Positions 9,214 to 18,395 are shown, counted from the first letter of the stretch. The stretch: DNA of 64,000 nt from Roseomonas sp. KE0001 (GCF_016107285.1 NZ_RCVQ01000004.1:186001-250000); one strand, 5' to 3'. The notes: generated by a model from the sequence alone, not told the origin. Program-made: numbers and translations.

Positions 9214-10788
9214 ATGGCCGACCTCTCCTCCCCCAGCTCCCATCACGACCGCGTCCTGATCCTCGATTTCGGCAGCCAGGTGACGCAGCTCATCGCGCGC
9301 CGGGTGCGGGAATCCGGCGTCTATTGCGAGGTCTGGCCGTTCACGGCCGGCGAGGAGCGCATCCGCGCCTTCGCGCCCCGCGGCATCATCCTCTCCGGCA
9401 GCCCGGCGAGCACGACGGAGGAGGGCAGCCCGCGCGCCCCGCAGGCGGTCTTCACGCTGGGCGTGCCGGTGCTCGGCATCTGCTACGGCCAGCAGACCAT
9501 GTGCCTGCAGCTCGGCGGCGATGTCGCCGGCAGCGACCACCGGGAGTACGGCCGCGCCTATGTCGAGGTGCGCGAGGCCTGTGCCCTGACGCAGGATGTC
9601 TGGGCGCCCGGCGCGCGCGAGCAGGTCTGGATGAGCCATGGCGACCGCGTCACGGCCCTGCCCGAGGGCTTCCGCATCGTCGCCGTCAGCGACGGCGCGC
9701 CCTATGCGATGATCGCCGACGACGCGCGCCACTTCTACGGCCTGCAGTTCCACCCCGAGGTGGTGCACACCCCGCATGGCGCGCAGCTCCTGCGGAACTT
9801 CACCCACGGCGTCTGCGGCTGCCGGGGCGACTGGACCATGGCGGCCTTCCGCGCCGAGGCCATCGGGCGCATCCGCGCCCAGGTCGGCGGCGGCCGGGTG
9901 ATCTGCGGCCTCTCGGGCGGCGTCGATTCCTCCGTCGCGGCGGTGCTGATCCACGAGGCGATCGGCGACCAGCTCACCTGCATCTACGTCGATCACGGCG
10001 TGATGCGCGCCGGCGAGACCGAGCAGGTCGTCGCCACCTTCCGCGACCGCTTCAACATCCGGCTGGTGCACCGCGATGCGTCGGACCTCTTCCTCGGCGC
10101 GCTCGAGGGCGTCACCGATCCGGAGGTGAAGCGCAAGACCATCGGCCGGTTGTTCATCGAGGTCTTCGAGGAGGAGCAGGCCAAGATCGGCGGCGCCGAC
10201 TTCCTGGCCCAGGGCACGCTCTATCCGGACGTGATCGAGAGCGTCTCGGCCACCGGCGGCCCCTCCGTCACCATCAAGTCGCACCACAATGTCGGCGGGC
10301 TGCCCGAGGACATGCGGATGCAGCTGGTCGAGCCGCTGCGCGACCTGTTCAAGGACGAGGTGCGCGCGCTGGGCCGCGAGCTGGGTCTGCCGGAGGAGAT
10401 CGTCGGCCGGCATCCCTTCCCGGGGCCGGGGCTTGCCATCCGCATTCCCGGCGCGGTGACGCGGGAGAAGGTGCAGATCCTGCAGAAGGCCGATGCCATC
10501 TACCTTGAGGAGATCCGCGCCGCCGGCCTGTACGATGCCATCTGGCAGGCCTTCGCCGTGCTGCTGCCGGTCAGGACGGTGGGCGTGATGGGCGATGGCC
10601 GCACCTATGACAGCGTCTGCGCGCTGCGCGCCGTCACCAGCACGGATGGCATGACGGCCGATGTCTACCCCTTCACCATGGAATTCCTGACGCGGGTGGC
10701 GGGGCGCATCGTCAACGAGGTGCGCGGCATCAACCGCGTGACCTACGACATCACCTCGAAGCCACCCGGAACCATCGAGTGGGAGTGA
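9214..10788 (+). CDS. guaA: GMP synthase (glutamine-hydrolysing)
   Basis: A 524-residue two-domain enzyme making GMP from XMP, ATP and glutamine. The class I glutaminase domain has the nucleophile C90 in GICYGQQ and the His-Glu pair in QFHPEVVHT. The ATP-pyrophosphatase domain has the PP-loop [11 protein letters not shown] near residue 232, and the dimerisation domain ends in GTIEWE. The last codons (10771-10788) are one copy of the 18-bp repeat that flanks the mobile element. Insertion therefore kept the coding sequence intact but moved the gene away from its native downstream DNA, now at 29501. Confidence 0.97.
   Translation: MADLSSPSSHHDRVLILDFGSQVTQLIARRVRESGVYCEVWPFTAGEERIRAFAPRGIILSGSPASTTEEGSPRAPQAVFTLGVPVLGICYGQQTMCLQLGGDVAGSDHREYGRAYVEVREACALTQDVWAPGAREQVWMSHGDRVTALPEGFRIVAVSDGAPYAMIADDARHFYGLQFHPEVVHTPHGAQLLRNFTHGVCGCRGDWTMAAFRAEAIGRIRAQVGGGRVICGLSGGVDSSVAAVLIHEAIGDQLTCIYVDHGVMRAGETEQVVATFRDRFNIRLVHRDASDLFLGALEGVTDPEVKRKTIGRLFIEVFEEEQAKIGGADFLAQGTLYPDVIESVSATGGPSVTIKSHHNVGGLPEDMRMQLVEPLRDLFKDEVRALGRELGLPEEIVGRHPFPGPGLAIRIPGAVTREKVQILQKADAIYLEEIRAAGLYDAIWQAFAVLLPVRTVGVMGDGRTYDSVCALRAVTSTDGMTADVYPFTMEFLTRVAGRIVNEVRGINRVTYDITSKPPGTIEWE
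10771..10788 (+). repeat. attL: 18-bp direct repeat in guaA (ACCATCGAGTGGGAGTGA)
   Basis: Identical to 29483-29500. It encodes the last five GuaA residues (TIEWE) and the stop codon, so the element restores the reading frame on insertion. The bases outside the repeat differ between copies, which sets the core at exactly 18 bp. Confidence 0.93.
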
Positions 10789-10903
10789 ATTAGGGTCGTT
10801 TCAGACCGTCTCGCTCCGTGCCGAAAACCGCACCAACCATTTGACTGGCAAGGATTTTTCTTCCTACTCCGTATCACTGCATGTCACCCCAGCCGAGCCA
10901 CTT

Positions 10904-10963
10904 TGTTGGTATCGATGATGGTATGGCGCAGGATGGTCAAGAAACGGGCTTCCGATACCAACA
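10904..10963. repeat. Inverted repeat upstream of the integrase gene
   Basis: TGTTGGTATCG at 10904-10914 is matched by its exact complement CGATACCAACA at 10953-10963. A related TGTTGATGGTATCC follows at about 10969. The position between the att core and the integrase suggests arm-type integrase or excisionase binding sites, or an autoregulatory operator. The rest of 10789-11009 shows no gene. Confidence 0.5.
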
Positions 10964-11009
10964 GCGCCTGTTGATGGTATCCGGTCGCCCCCTGACCGGA
11001 TGCGGATCT

Positions 11010-12359
11010 ATGAGCGAACTCACTGATAAACAACTGAAAAATCTGAAGCCAAGGGCCAAGCTCTATAAGGTGGCGGACCGCGACGGGATGTACGCGGCTG
11101 TCACCCCAACCGGGGTCATCTCGTTCCGGTATCAGTACCGGGTGAACGGGCGGCAGGAGGTCTTGACTATCGGCCGGTATAGCGCCGACGCGGCGCGCAA
11201 GCTGACACGGGCACCCGACGCGCTGGAATACGGAATGGAAGTATCGCTTGCGGAGGCTAGAGCGCTCCTGGCGCGCGCTAGGCGTCAGGTCGAGCGGGGC
11301 GAGTCGCCGTCGAAAGCCAAGGTGGAAAAGCGCACGGCGTCAGCAGCAGCGGTCACATTCGGCGGGTGGGCTGAAGCCTATTTTAAACACAAAGCCGATC
11401 CCAAGTCGGGGGCCGAGAAACTGGCCGACAGCACCTTGGCGATGCGCCGATCCGTCTATGATCGCGCCATCGCGGGAGAGCTGTCGAAAGTCAAGCTGGG
11501 AGAGGTGACGCCGCAACGCCTCAAACGTCTGTGCGACGAGGTCAAGGAGAAGCGCGGGCCGGCCGTCGCCGTGCATGTCCGCGAGGTCGTGTTGCTGGTG
11601 TTCCGCCATGCCCAAGGAAGTGGGGTTGATGTGAGCAACCCGGCCGAGTCGATCCGCACCAGCGCCATCGCCACGTTTGAACCGCGCGACCGCGCGCTGT
11701 CGCCGTCCGAGGTTCGCGCGGTCCTAGCGGCTCTGGATCATGTGTCGGCGGCACCCACGCTGCGCTTGGCGGTGAAGTTTGTCCTACTAACCGGCGTTCG
11801 CAAATCGGAGTTCATCGACGCCACATGGAAGGAAATCGACTTCACCGCCGCGCGCTGGACGATCCCGGCCGAGCGCATGAAGGCCGGCAAAGCGCACGTT
11901 GTCCCGCTGAGCGATCAGGCGCTCGACATTCTGACGGCTTTCCGCACCATGTTCGGCAACAGCCGATACCTCCATCCCGGCCGATACGACGGCGATGCGC
12001 CCATCAGCAACGCCACACTCAACCGCGTGATCGACACGGTCGTAGAACGCATCCGGGAGACTGATCCTGACTTTCAGAGCTTCGGTGTTCACGATCTGCG
12101 CCGCACGCTCTCGACCGGCCTGAATCGCGCCAAGTTCGATGATCGTTGGATCGAGATGAGCTTGGCCCATGCGCCCCGGAACCGGATCGCGGCCATTTAC
12201 AACGTGAACCGCTACCTCGCCGAGCGGAAGATCATGCTTCAATGCTGGGCTGATATGCTCGACGCCTGGGTGAAGGGCGAATCCGCAAGAAACCTGATCG
12301 CCGACGCGAAGCGACGTGCCGCCGAGGTCCACGACGACGAATTGGACGATGATCTCTGA
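11010..12359 (+). CDS. Tyrosine recombinase/site-specific integrase
   Basis: A 449-residue integrase of the P4-like type. It has an N-terminal DUF4102-like DNA-binding domain (MSELTDKQLKNLKPRAKLYKV), a core-binding segment, and a C-terminal catalytic domain. Catalytic residues are visible as TGVRKSEFIDATW (first Arg), HDLRRTLSTGL (His-x-x-Arg) and LAHAPRNRIAAIYNVNRY (His and the Tyr nucleophile region). The start at 11010 matches the family; the upstream extension to 10881 is not conserved. It lies 221 bp from the guaA repeat and reads away from it, the normal arrangement for an element targeting guaA. Confidence 0.92.
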   Translation: MSELTDKQLKNLKPRAKLYKVADRDGMYAAVTPTGVISFRYQYRVNGRQEVLTIGRYSADAARKLTRAPDALEYGMEVSLAEARALLARARRQVERGESPSKAKVEKRTASAAAVTFGGWAEAYFKHKADPKSGAEKLADSTLAMRRSVYDRAIAGELSKVKLGEVTPQRLKRLCDEVKEKRGPAVAVHVREVVLLVFRHAQGSGVDVSNPAESIRTSAIATFEPRDRALSPSEVRAVLAALDHVSAAPTLRLAVKFVLLTGVRKSEFIDATWKEIDFTAARWTIPAERMKAGKAHVVPLSDQALDILTAFRTMFGNSRYLHPGRYDGDAPISNATLNRVIDTVVERIRETDPDFQSFGVHDLRRTLSTGLNRAKFDDRWIEMSLAHAPRNRIAAIYNVNRYLAERKIMLQCWADMLDAWVKGESARNLIADAKRRAAEVHDDELDDDL

Positions 12360-12360
12360 A

Positions 12361-12591
12361 CTACATGCGGCCCGCGTCCATTTTGTCAGTTGTTGTCATT
12401 GGTGGCCGCCAGCCGGCCGGATCGGCGATCCAGCGGTCGATGTCTGATTCATGCCAGCCTGCGCCGTTGATGCTGATCCTGAGCTGGGGCGGGAACGTGC
12501 CTTCGGCGATCTTGCGGTAGATGGTGGACCGGGATAGGCCCGTGCGGGCGAGGACGGTTTTCAGGCGGACGATACGGTCTGGTTCACGCAT
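12361..12591 (-). CDS. AlpA-family transcriptional regulator/excisionase
   Basis: A 76-residue winged-helix protein with the AlpA pattern: RLKTVLARTGLSRSTIYRKI, then GTFPPQLRIS and GWHESDIDRWI. Such proteins control integrase expression or act as recombination directionality factors. It is convergent with the integrase gene, the two stop codons being only two bases apart. Confidence 0.85.
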   Translation of the reverse strand: MREPDRIVRLKTVLARTGLSRSTIYRKIAEGTFPPQLRISINGAGWHESDIDRWIADPAGWRPPMTTTDKMDAGRM

Positions 12592-12644
12592 GGCTGCGCT
12601 GCCTCCTGCTGGTTGTTTCTGACGATTGCAGAGACCAGTGAGAG

Positions 12645-12660
12645 CAACGAATTATCGTTG
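12645..12660. promoter_or_regulatory. Small palindrome upstream of the AlpA-type gene
   Basis: CAACGA-ATTA-TCGTTG lies about 55 bp upstream of the AlpA-type start, in the AT-richer gap 12592-12882 shared with the divergent nucleotidyltransferase gene. It could be an operator; nothing else in this gap looks coding. Confidence 0.35.
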
Positions 12661-12882
12661 TGCAATAGATATTTAGATGGCGTAGTGCTGTGGCGTAGAA
12701 TCGGCGGTAAAAAGGAAGAACTTACGGTCGGACACCTTAGCTCCTGCCAATGTCAATGCCGGGTATGAAGGCGATTTGTCTGCCAAGATTGCGGCCTGAT
12801 TCGAACAATATGTCGGCACTATAGGCGTTCCAATGGCAGATCAGTGATGTAAATTCGTTCCAAAACGTGGGAGCATGGAACA

Positions 12883-13698
12883 TTGAGTTTCGATGAAAGG
12901 TCACTGACTGCCGCGCGAGATCGGCTTCTTGAAACAGCCGTGCGGTTCTTCTCCGCTGACCCTGCTGTCATGGGGATATTTCTGGGGGGATCGCTCGCGG
13001 CTGGTAGCGCTGATGCTTATTCCGATATTGACCTCCGCGTCGTGGTGACGACGGATCGGCATGACTACTATGTCAGTCAGCGTCGCGAACTGCCAAGGCA
13101 ATGGCCGGGTTTTCTGTTCAACGAGTGGGTGCCCGGCGCGCAACATTGCGTTTCTCACTTTCGTCCATTCGGAAAGATCGACATCTTTTACTACGATGCC
13201 GCTGCGCTTGCTCCGTCCCCTTGGTATCGTCTGCCAATCCGGATTTTGCATGACCCCAAGGGAATCGTTGCGGACCTCGTAAAACGTTCACAGGGATTCC
13301 CATTCACGGTTTCCGAAGACGACCTAGATTTTTCGATCAGCAAGGGCTTGGCGGCCGCGCATGAAAGCTACCGGCGCGCGCGGCGTGGTGAGCTGTTCTA
13401 TGCCCTGTCGCTGTTGGACGAGTTGCGCCAGCACATAATGCAGGCCGACGACTGGCTAAATGATCGGACCCCGGAAACGGCTGTGATAGCAAAGTTCGAC
13501 AGACGCGGAAGCAGCGCCGTTCTCGATGTTCTCAAAGCGTCCTATGGCCCATGCGCGGCTGACGCCATCATGTCGGCGCTGCGCCTTCTGGCGGCAACCT
13601 ATCGCGCGCAGGTCACAGAATTGCATGGTAAATTCGGCCTTGCGCGGCCTTTGGTGTCGGACCTTGAGGCTCTGGATGTTGTTCTGTTGAGAGCGTAG
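12883..13698 (+). CDS. Nucleotidyltransferase-domain protein (aminoglycoside-nucleotidyltransferase-like)
   Basis: A 271-residue protein with the Pol-beta-type signature GSLAAGSADAYSDIDLRV (about residues 35-52), where G-S and the D-x-D pair bind NTP and metal, plus a later KIDIFYYD segment that could supply the third acidic residue. The C-terminal helical half resembles that of streptomycin- or lincosamide-type adenylyltransferases, but no close class can be named. The start is a TTG at 12883 preceded by GGGAG; a nearby ATG at 12875 reads directly into a stop. Within a mobile element it may be a resistance gene or a toxin-like enzyme, which sequence alone does not decide. Confidence 0.75.
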   Translation: MSFDERSLTAARDRLLETAVRFFSADPAVMGIFLGGSLAAGSADAYSDIDLRVVVTTDRHDYYVSQRRELPRQWPGFLFNEWVPGAQHCVSHFRPFGKIDIFYYDAAALAPSPWYRLPIRILHDPKGIVADLVKRSQGFPFTVSEDDLDFSISKGLAAAHESYRRARRGELFYALSLLDELRQHIMQADDWLNDRTPETAVIAKFDRRGSSAVLDVLKASYGPCAADAIMSALRLLAATYRAQVTELHGKFGLARPLVSDLEALDVVLLRA

Positions 13699-13724
13699 GC
13701 CAGACAGCAGCAAATCGGCGTCTG

Positions 13725-16694
13725 CTACAATCCGATGCCTCTTCCTCTGCCAAGGCCGTGACTGAGGGCAAGTTGCCGGCCAAGCCTCATCCCTGAGTCG
13801 AAATCCATGCTGATGCCGAGTTGCTTCTTGCGGCATTCGAGCAGGGATTCCATCTGCGGATCACGTTGAAGGCTCATCGCCATATTGCCCATCTCCGCCC
13901 GCGCTGACCTGTAGCCGGAATAGTTGCCCGCCGCATATTGGCGCTCGCCGGTCTGTTTGAGTTCCCGGAACCGTTCCACGAAGCGATCCGCGCGGCGCTC
14001 CGGGCTGGTGCGAATCTCGGTTTCGAGCTGGAGGGCGCGGATGGCGCGATTGACCTTGCCCGATCCCGCCTCATGGGCAAGGCTCTCATCCTTGGCATAG
14101 GCCGCTTCGGCGTCCTGCCAGCCAAAGGGGCGCACCCCATCGAACGCCTTACGGGAATCGACCAGTTCTTCCCATTGTTCGGGGCTTGCCTTGCTCCCGG
14201 CATCCTCGGCGTTGAAGACCTGGCCAACGGCATGGGCATGGCGGATGAGCGCCATTCTGCGGGCGTGGCGCAAGGCATCCTCCGAATCTATTCCGGCGTC
14301 CCGCGCCACCGCCTCGATCTCCTGCTTTATCCCGCTGCCGGTCGTCTCCCTTTCCGGCCCTTCTGCGCCGTCGCGGAGTTCGCGCACGCTGAAGATAATG
14401 TCGTCGATCCGGTCGAGGGCATTGTCCGGCACACGTACCTGTTCAACGGCGGCATCACGGGCATGGGAGGCAATACCGCGCCGCTCGGCATAGTCCTGTG
14501 CCGGGTCGTAGTCCGATGCCATGTCCTTGGCCCGGTCGCGCGACAGGGTGTTGATGAGCTTATCCTGACTCGAAAAATCGTCGCGGCCATAATGCAGGTC
14601 CATGCTGTCGCGGTGACGCGATAGCGCGACATAGCTGCCGTGGGCGTCCATGCCGGGCGTTGCCAGCACATACGTCCGGTCCACGGTCATGCCCTGCGCC
14701 TTATGGATGGTCGCCGCATAGCCATGGTCGATGCGGTCGTAGTCCTTGAGGTCAAAGCTGATGCCGCGCCCGTCATCGGTGCGAACCGACATGGATTGCG
14801 GGCTGACTGCCTCAATCGTGCCGAGGGTGCCGTTCTTCACGCCAAGCCCGCGCTCGTTTTGCAAGAACATGATGCGATCACAGGCGGCGAAGTTTCTAGC
14901 GCCGCGCTCGACCGTGACGCGCACATCCTCGCCAAGATCGCCCGCCTCCCGCATCCTGTCGCGGGCGGCCTCGTTGAGTTCCCGCACCTCGGCATTGGTA
15001 TGGGTAAGGATGATGCGGCTGCTGTCGGGCGATGCCTGCCGGTCGCGGTCCCAGCGGTCGATCAGATCGTCACGCGCCTGCCCGCGCGTCTGAGCCTCAT
15101 GCACCATGTCGTGCGCGTCATAGGCATGGATCGCATGGCTAGTCCTGCCGGTGGCCAGATCGCGGGTGGCATCGCGCTGCCAGTCCTCACGCTGGCGGCG
15201 CACTTCATGGATTTCCACGCCGCCATGACGCTCGTGGATAGATCGGAAGGCTGCGCCCGCCTCGATAGATTGAAGCTGCTGCGGATCGCCGACCAGCACG
15301 ACCTTTGCGCCTACGTCGGCGGCATGAGAAAGCACGCGCTCCAACTGCCGCGTGCCGACCATGCCCGCCTCGTCAATGACAAGCACGTCGCGGTTGGTCA
15401 GCATGTCGCGCCCGTTCTTCCAGCCATGTTCCATGCTCGCGATGGTGCGGGACGCAATGCCCGATCCGCTTTCCAGATTCTCGGCCGCGATGCCGGACAG
15501 CGCCACGCCGCGCACCTCGTAGCCCGCCGCTTCCCAAGCCTCGCGCGCAACGCCGAGCATCGCGCTCTTTCCCGTCCCGGCATAGCCAACGACAATGCCA
15601 AGGTCGCGCCCGTCCGTGACATGCGCAAGCGCGTCGGCCTGCTCGCCGGACAGGACAAGGCCGCGCTGTTCGGCACTGGCCAAAGCAGCTTCGCGGTCCC
15701 GGTCGTTGACTTCGTGCCGTTCCCTCTCGGCCATCATCTCAGCCGAGCGGCGCAGGCGCTGTTCGGTCTCGATCATGTCTCGGGTGGTGAACCGATCCTC
15801 GCCGCGTCCGTCTTGCCCAAGCTCGACCAGATCAGGCGAACCCCGCATTGCGCCCATAACCTCGTTGAACTGGTCGATGCCGTCGCTGTGGCGATGCGCG
15901 AACATCGCCATGTCGCGCCGCGTGAACGTCGATTGCTGATGCGTGATCGCGTCCAGCGCCACCGATGGATCGGCGATGATACGCTCGCCGTTGTTGCGGG
16001 CGATCTCGCGGTGCATGTCCGCCCGGTCGGCGGCTTCAATGCCTTCGCCTTCGATCCGCTGCGCGGGTGCGCCGATCTGGCTTTGCGGCTCAAGTCCGAT
16101 GCCCTGCGCCGCAAGGCTGCGATGGTCGATGCGGGCGTCGATGTCGAGTTCGGCCAGTCGTTCGTTAACATGATCGGCCCAGCGTTCGCGCCACCGTCCC
16201 ACCATCTCCGTCCGGTTCCAGTCGCGGACCTTTTTGCCGAACCCGTCCTTATCGACCTCGCGCATGGTGAGCATGACATGGGCATGGGGCTTCGGCATCC
16301 CGTCCTCGCCGATGTCCCAATGCACATTCAGATCAGCGATCATGCCGTGATCGATAAATTCAGCCTGCGCAAAATCGCGGGCAAGCTCGATGCCTTGGCG
16401 TTCCGTCATCTCGCGAGGGATTGCAAATTCGACCTCGCGGGCAAGCTGGGCGTCCTTGCGCACCTCGAACGCCTCGACATCGTTCCAGAGCCGTTCGCGA
16501 TCGCTCCACTGCTCGGGCGCGTTCTCCGGCAACAGCACCTCGGAATGGACGACGCCACGCTTGGCGGAAAAGTCCTGCACGCGGTCCAGCCGCTCATCGC
16601 GCATCCGTGAGGCCGAGCGGTAGGCGGCAGAGGCTACCGCGCTCGACCCGGCCTTGCGGCCAATGACCTTGACGTGAAGATGATAGATCGCCAT
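13725..16694 (-). CDS. traA: Ti-type conjugative relaxase/helicase TraA (MOBQ)
   Basis: A 989-residue fusion of a MobA/MobL relaxase and a RecD-like helicase. The N-terminus MAIYHLHVKVIGRKAGSS and the His-rich PHAHVMLTMREV near residue 140 form the relaxase active site. The helicase part has Walker A GYAGTGKS near 370, Walker B LVIDEAGMVG near 440, a GDPQQLQSIEAGAAF motif, and a UvrD-like end (HGYAATIHKAQGMTVDRTYV). It nicks and unwinds the transferred strand at the oriT located just upstream. In-frame ATG codons at 16700 and 16694 are both possible; 16694 matches the family start. It is divergent from traC/traD, as on Ti plasmids. Confidence 0.93.
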   Translation of the reverse strand: MAIYHLHVKVIGRKAGSSAVASAAYRSASRMRDERLDRVQDFSAKRGVVHSEVLLPENAPEQWSDRERLWNDVEAFEVRKDAQLAREVEFAIPREMTERQGIELARDFAQAEFIDHGMIADLNVHWDIGEDGMPKPHAHVMLTMREVDKDGFGKKVRDWNRTEMVGRWRERWADHVNERLAELDIDARIDHRSLAAQGIGLEPQSQIGAPAQRIEGEGIEAADRADMHREIARNNGERIIADPSVALDAITHQQSTFTRRDMAMFAHRHSDGIDQFNEVMGAMRGSPDLVELGQDGRGEDRFTTRDMIETEQRLRRSAEMMAERERHEVNDRDREAALASAEQRGLVLSGEQADALAHVTDGRDLGIVVGYAGTGKSAMLGVAREAWEAAGYEVRGVALSGIAAENLESGSGIASRTIASMEHGWKNGRDMLTNRDVLVIDEAGMVGTRQLERVLSHAADVGAKVVLVGDPQQLQSIEAGAAFRSIHERHGGVEIHEVRRQREDWQRDATRDLATGRTSHAIHAYDAHDMVHEAQTRGQARDDLIDRWDRDRQASPDSSRIILTHTNAEVRELNEAARDRMREAGDLGEDVRVTVERGARNFAACDRIMFLQNERGLGVKNGTLGTIEAVSPQSMSVRTDDGRGISFDLKDYDRIDHGYAATIHKAQGMTVDRTYVLATPGMDAHGSYVALSRHRDSMDLHYGRDDFSSQDKLINTLSRDRAKDMASDYDPAQDYAERRGIASHARDAAVEQVRVPDNALDRIDDIIFSVRELRDGAEGPERETTGSGIKQEIEAVARDAGIDSEDALRHARRMALIRHAHAVGQVFNAEDAGSKASPEQWEELVDSRKAFDGVRPFGWQDAEAAYAKDESLAHEAGSGKVNRAIRALQLETEIRTSPERRADRFVERFRELKQTGERQYAAGNYSGYRSARAEMGNMAMSLQRDPQMESLLECRKKQLGISMDFDSGMRLGRQLALSHGLGRGRGIGL

Positions 16695-16723
16695 CGCCAT
16701 CAAGCATTGGCACGGTCAAGCGC

Positions 16724-16755
16724 ACGTCGGAACGACGTATAAGCGCGCCCTCCCT
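16724..16755 (+). other. Predicted oriT: hairpin and MOBQ nick region
   Basis: An inverted repeat ACGTCG-GAA-CGACGT (16724-16738) is followed at once by ATAAGCGCGCCCTC (16739-16752). Hairpin then (T)AAGxGCGCCCTC is the layout of RSF1010/Ti-type nic sites, cut within the GCG/CCC part. It lies in the 160-bp gap between the divergent relaxase and traC-like genes, the position of oriT in Ti plasmids. The exact nick base is inferred from the family. Confidence 0.72.
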
Positions 16756-16853
16756 CGAAAAAATCTCGGGATGGACCAGCCGGTCCCGCACCATCCCAGC
16801 AACATAGAAGCAATCGGCCACGCGCTCAACTACCATCGCTCCATCAACAGCTT

Positions 16854-17192
16854 ATGGAGGATGCAGTGCGTAAGCCACGGGACTTCGATACGGAATTGAA
16901 GACGCTTGAAGATAAAGCGCGGGAACTCAAAACCCGCAAGGTGCAGCAACTCGGCGAATTGGTGATCGCCACCGGGGCGGACAGCCTCACCGCCCAGGAA
17001 CTGGCGGGCGCGCTGGTGGCATTGGCGGAAACCAAGGACGCCGGAAAGAGGGAGGCATGGGCGAAGCGAGGGGCGGCGTTCTTTCAGGGCCGGTCGCGGC
17101 GATCTGCTCCGGCATCTGACCGCGACGCAGGCAGCACTTCGGCGCAACCGGGCGGCGCGCAACCGGCATCAGGCGCAACAGGCGCGACATGA
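16854..17192 (+). CDS. Conjugal transfer protein TraC-like
   Basis: A 112-residue basic protein with a coiled-coil-like start (DFDTELKTLEDKARELKTR) followed by QQLGELVIATGADSLTAQELAGAL, as in TraC of Ti-type transfer systems, an accessory factor thought to help the relaxase at oriT. It ends in a low-complexity Ala/Gly/Ser tail. It is divergent from the relaxase across the predicted oriT and is followed after one base by the traD-like gene. Confidence 0.75.
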   Translation: MEDAVRKPRDFDTELKTLEDKARELKTRKVQQLGELVIATGADSLTAQELAGALVALAETKDAGKREAWAKRGAAFFQGRSRRSAPASDRDAGSTSAQPGGAQPASGATGAT

Positions 17193-17193
17193 C

Positions 17194-17460
17194 ATGCGAA
17201 GCTGGCAGGTCGAGAGACGCAAGCGAACGCGACACCTGATCGAACTCGGCGGTCTCGTCGTCAAGGCAGGCATCGTCGAACTCACCGGCGACGACCGCAC
17301 CGTGATCTATGGCGCGATGATCTGGATCGCCGAAAAACTCAAAAACGAGGACGGCGAACATGCGCGCGGTGTCTGGGCAAAGCTGGGAAAGGTGGCGTTC
17401 GAGATGGAGCGTTCGGCGGACCCAAACGACAGGGTGCAGTCGCAGCCGAATCGGGCGTGA
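17194..17460 (+). CDS. Conjugal transfer protein TraD-like
   Basis: An 88-residue protein starting RSWQVERRKRTRHLIELGG and continuing LVVKAGIVELTGDDRTVIYGA, the pattern of the small TraD of Ti-type systems (about 70 residues). It is tightly packed after the TraC-like gene. Its C-terminal VWAKLGKVAFEMER resembles segments in both neighbouring small proteins. No TraG coupling protein follows, unlike on Ti plasmids. Confidence 0.75.
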   Translation: MRSWQVERRKRTRHLIELGGLVVKAGIVELTGDDRTVIYGAMIWIAEKLKNEDGEHARGVWAKLGKVAFEMERSADPNDRVQSQPNRA

Positions 17461-17696
17461 TTGATGGCGGGTGGCGCGGAGACCCCAAATATCGCAGCGC
17501 CACCCGCCATCGCGCGGCAACGCCGCGCAAAGACACACAAGCAAAATGGAACGGCAGGAAAGCCATCACGGCGCAACGCTCTGGGATGGCTGACAAGCTT
17601 CAAAGGGATGAGCACGAGAAGGCATTGGCGCTCTGGTCGGCAATGGGAAAAGAGGCGTTCGAGTTTGAGCGCCACAGAATCGCCGAGGATGCCTAA
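17457..17696 (+). CDS. Small hypothetical protein in the transfer operon
   Basis: A 79-residue frame starting at GTG 17457 and overlapping the traD-like stop by four bases. The first half is basic and not recognisable. The second half (MADKLQRDEHEKALALWSAM then GKEAFEFERHR) echoes the C-terminus of the TraD-like protein. An internal ATG at 17586 could instead start a 36-residue product. Overlap with the upstream gene and the shared motif support real coding; function unknown. Confidence 0.5.
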   Translation: MIDGGWRGDPKYRSATRHRAATPRKDTQAKWNGRKAITAQRSGMADKLQRDEHEKALALWSAMGKEAFEFERHRIAEDA

Positions 17697-18395
17697 ACTC
17701 CGAACCGCTCCCGCATTTCTCTGGCCTTCGCCCATTCGTCGCCGGGTATTCGGTCGATCAGTTCCTTCATCACCCGGACAAACGTGGTCTTGAGGGTTTC
17801 GTCGGTCAGGGTCTTGGCGCGATCCGTTGCAAGCAACGGGCGCATGTCGGTGAAGAAGGTAGGATTGGCAAGTTTTTGGAACATGCGCTGCTGCGCCTCG
17901 GCCCGCGAAATCGTAGTCTCCGCCTTTTCGAGATAGAGGCGGAAACATGCGATGATCCTGGCGGTGTCCAGCCCATCGAACACGGTGAGCGCGTGATCGA
18001 GGTCGAACAGGTCGCGGCCCTTGTTGCGCTGAAGCAAGGCCCGCAACTTGGTCGCCAGCATTTCCTCCCGCGAGAATGTCGGGATTGCGGCCTTGCCGGT
18101 GAACCTTTGCCTTGCCAAGCCACGGTTCCAGCACGGCGCGAACACCATCGAGGACTGACCCAATCGGGCCGGCGCTCGTTCGCACGAGGTCGATGTCTTC
18201 TGAGTAGCGCAGCGGTGCGGGGAAATGCAGCTTGTTGAGCGCCGTGCCGCCCCGGAAGCGCAGTTCGCCGCGAAGGAATGGATCGGAGAAGATGGTGATA
18301 AGCGCGCGGCTGATGATGAGGTCTTGCTCGACCTGCCGCTGGCTTGCCCACGGCGCGACACGGCTCCAGGCGGTGATGTAGTCCTGCGGGATCAT
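17693..18395 (-). pseudogene. Disrupted AbiEii-type nucleotidyltransferase toxin
   Basis: The first part, from ATG 18395, reads as an AbiEii toxin: FRGGTALNKLHFPAPLRYSE then DIDLVRTS, the NTP-transferase motif, up to VLEPWLGKAK near 18105. Homology then jumps to another frame (FTGKAAIPTFSREEMLATKL then RALLQRNKGRDLFDL) and continues to the stop at 17693. The family normally has about 45-50 further residues between these blocks, so an internal deletion has removed them and shifted the frame. Without the shift the first frame runs on into nonsense. The start overlaps the antitoxin stop (ATGA). The toxin is almost certainly inactive. Confidence 0.85.

Noticed and set aside
17307-18395. The full 362-codon minus-strand frame as one protein
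   Set aside because: Only its first 95 or so codons match AbiEii. The rest is out-of-frame translation and runs into the opposite-strand transfer genes, so the gene is called disrupted.
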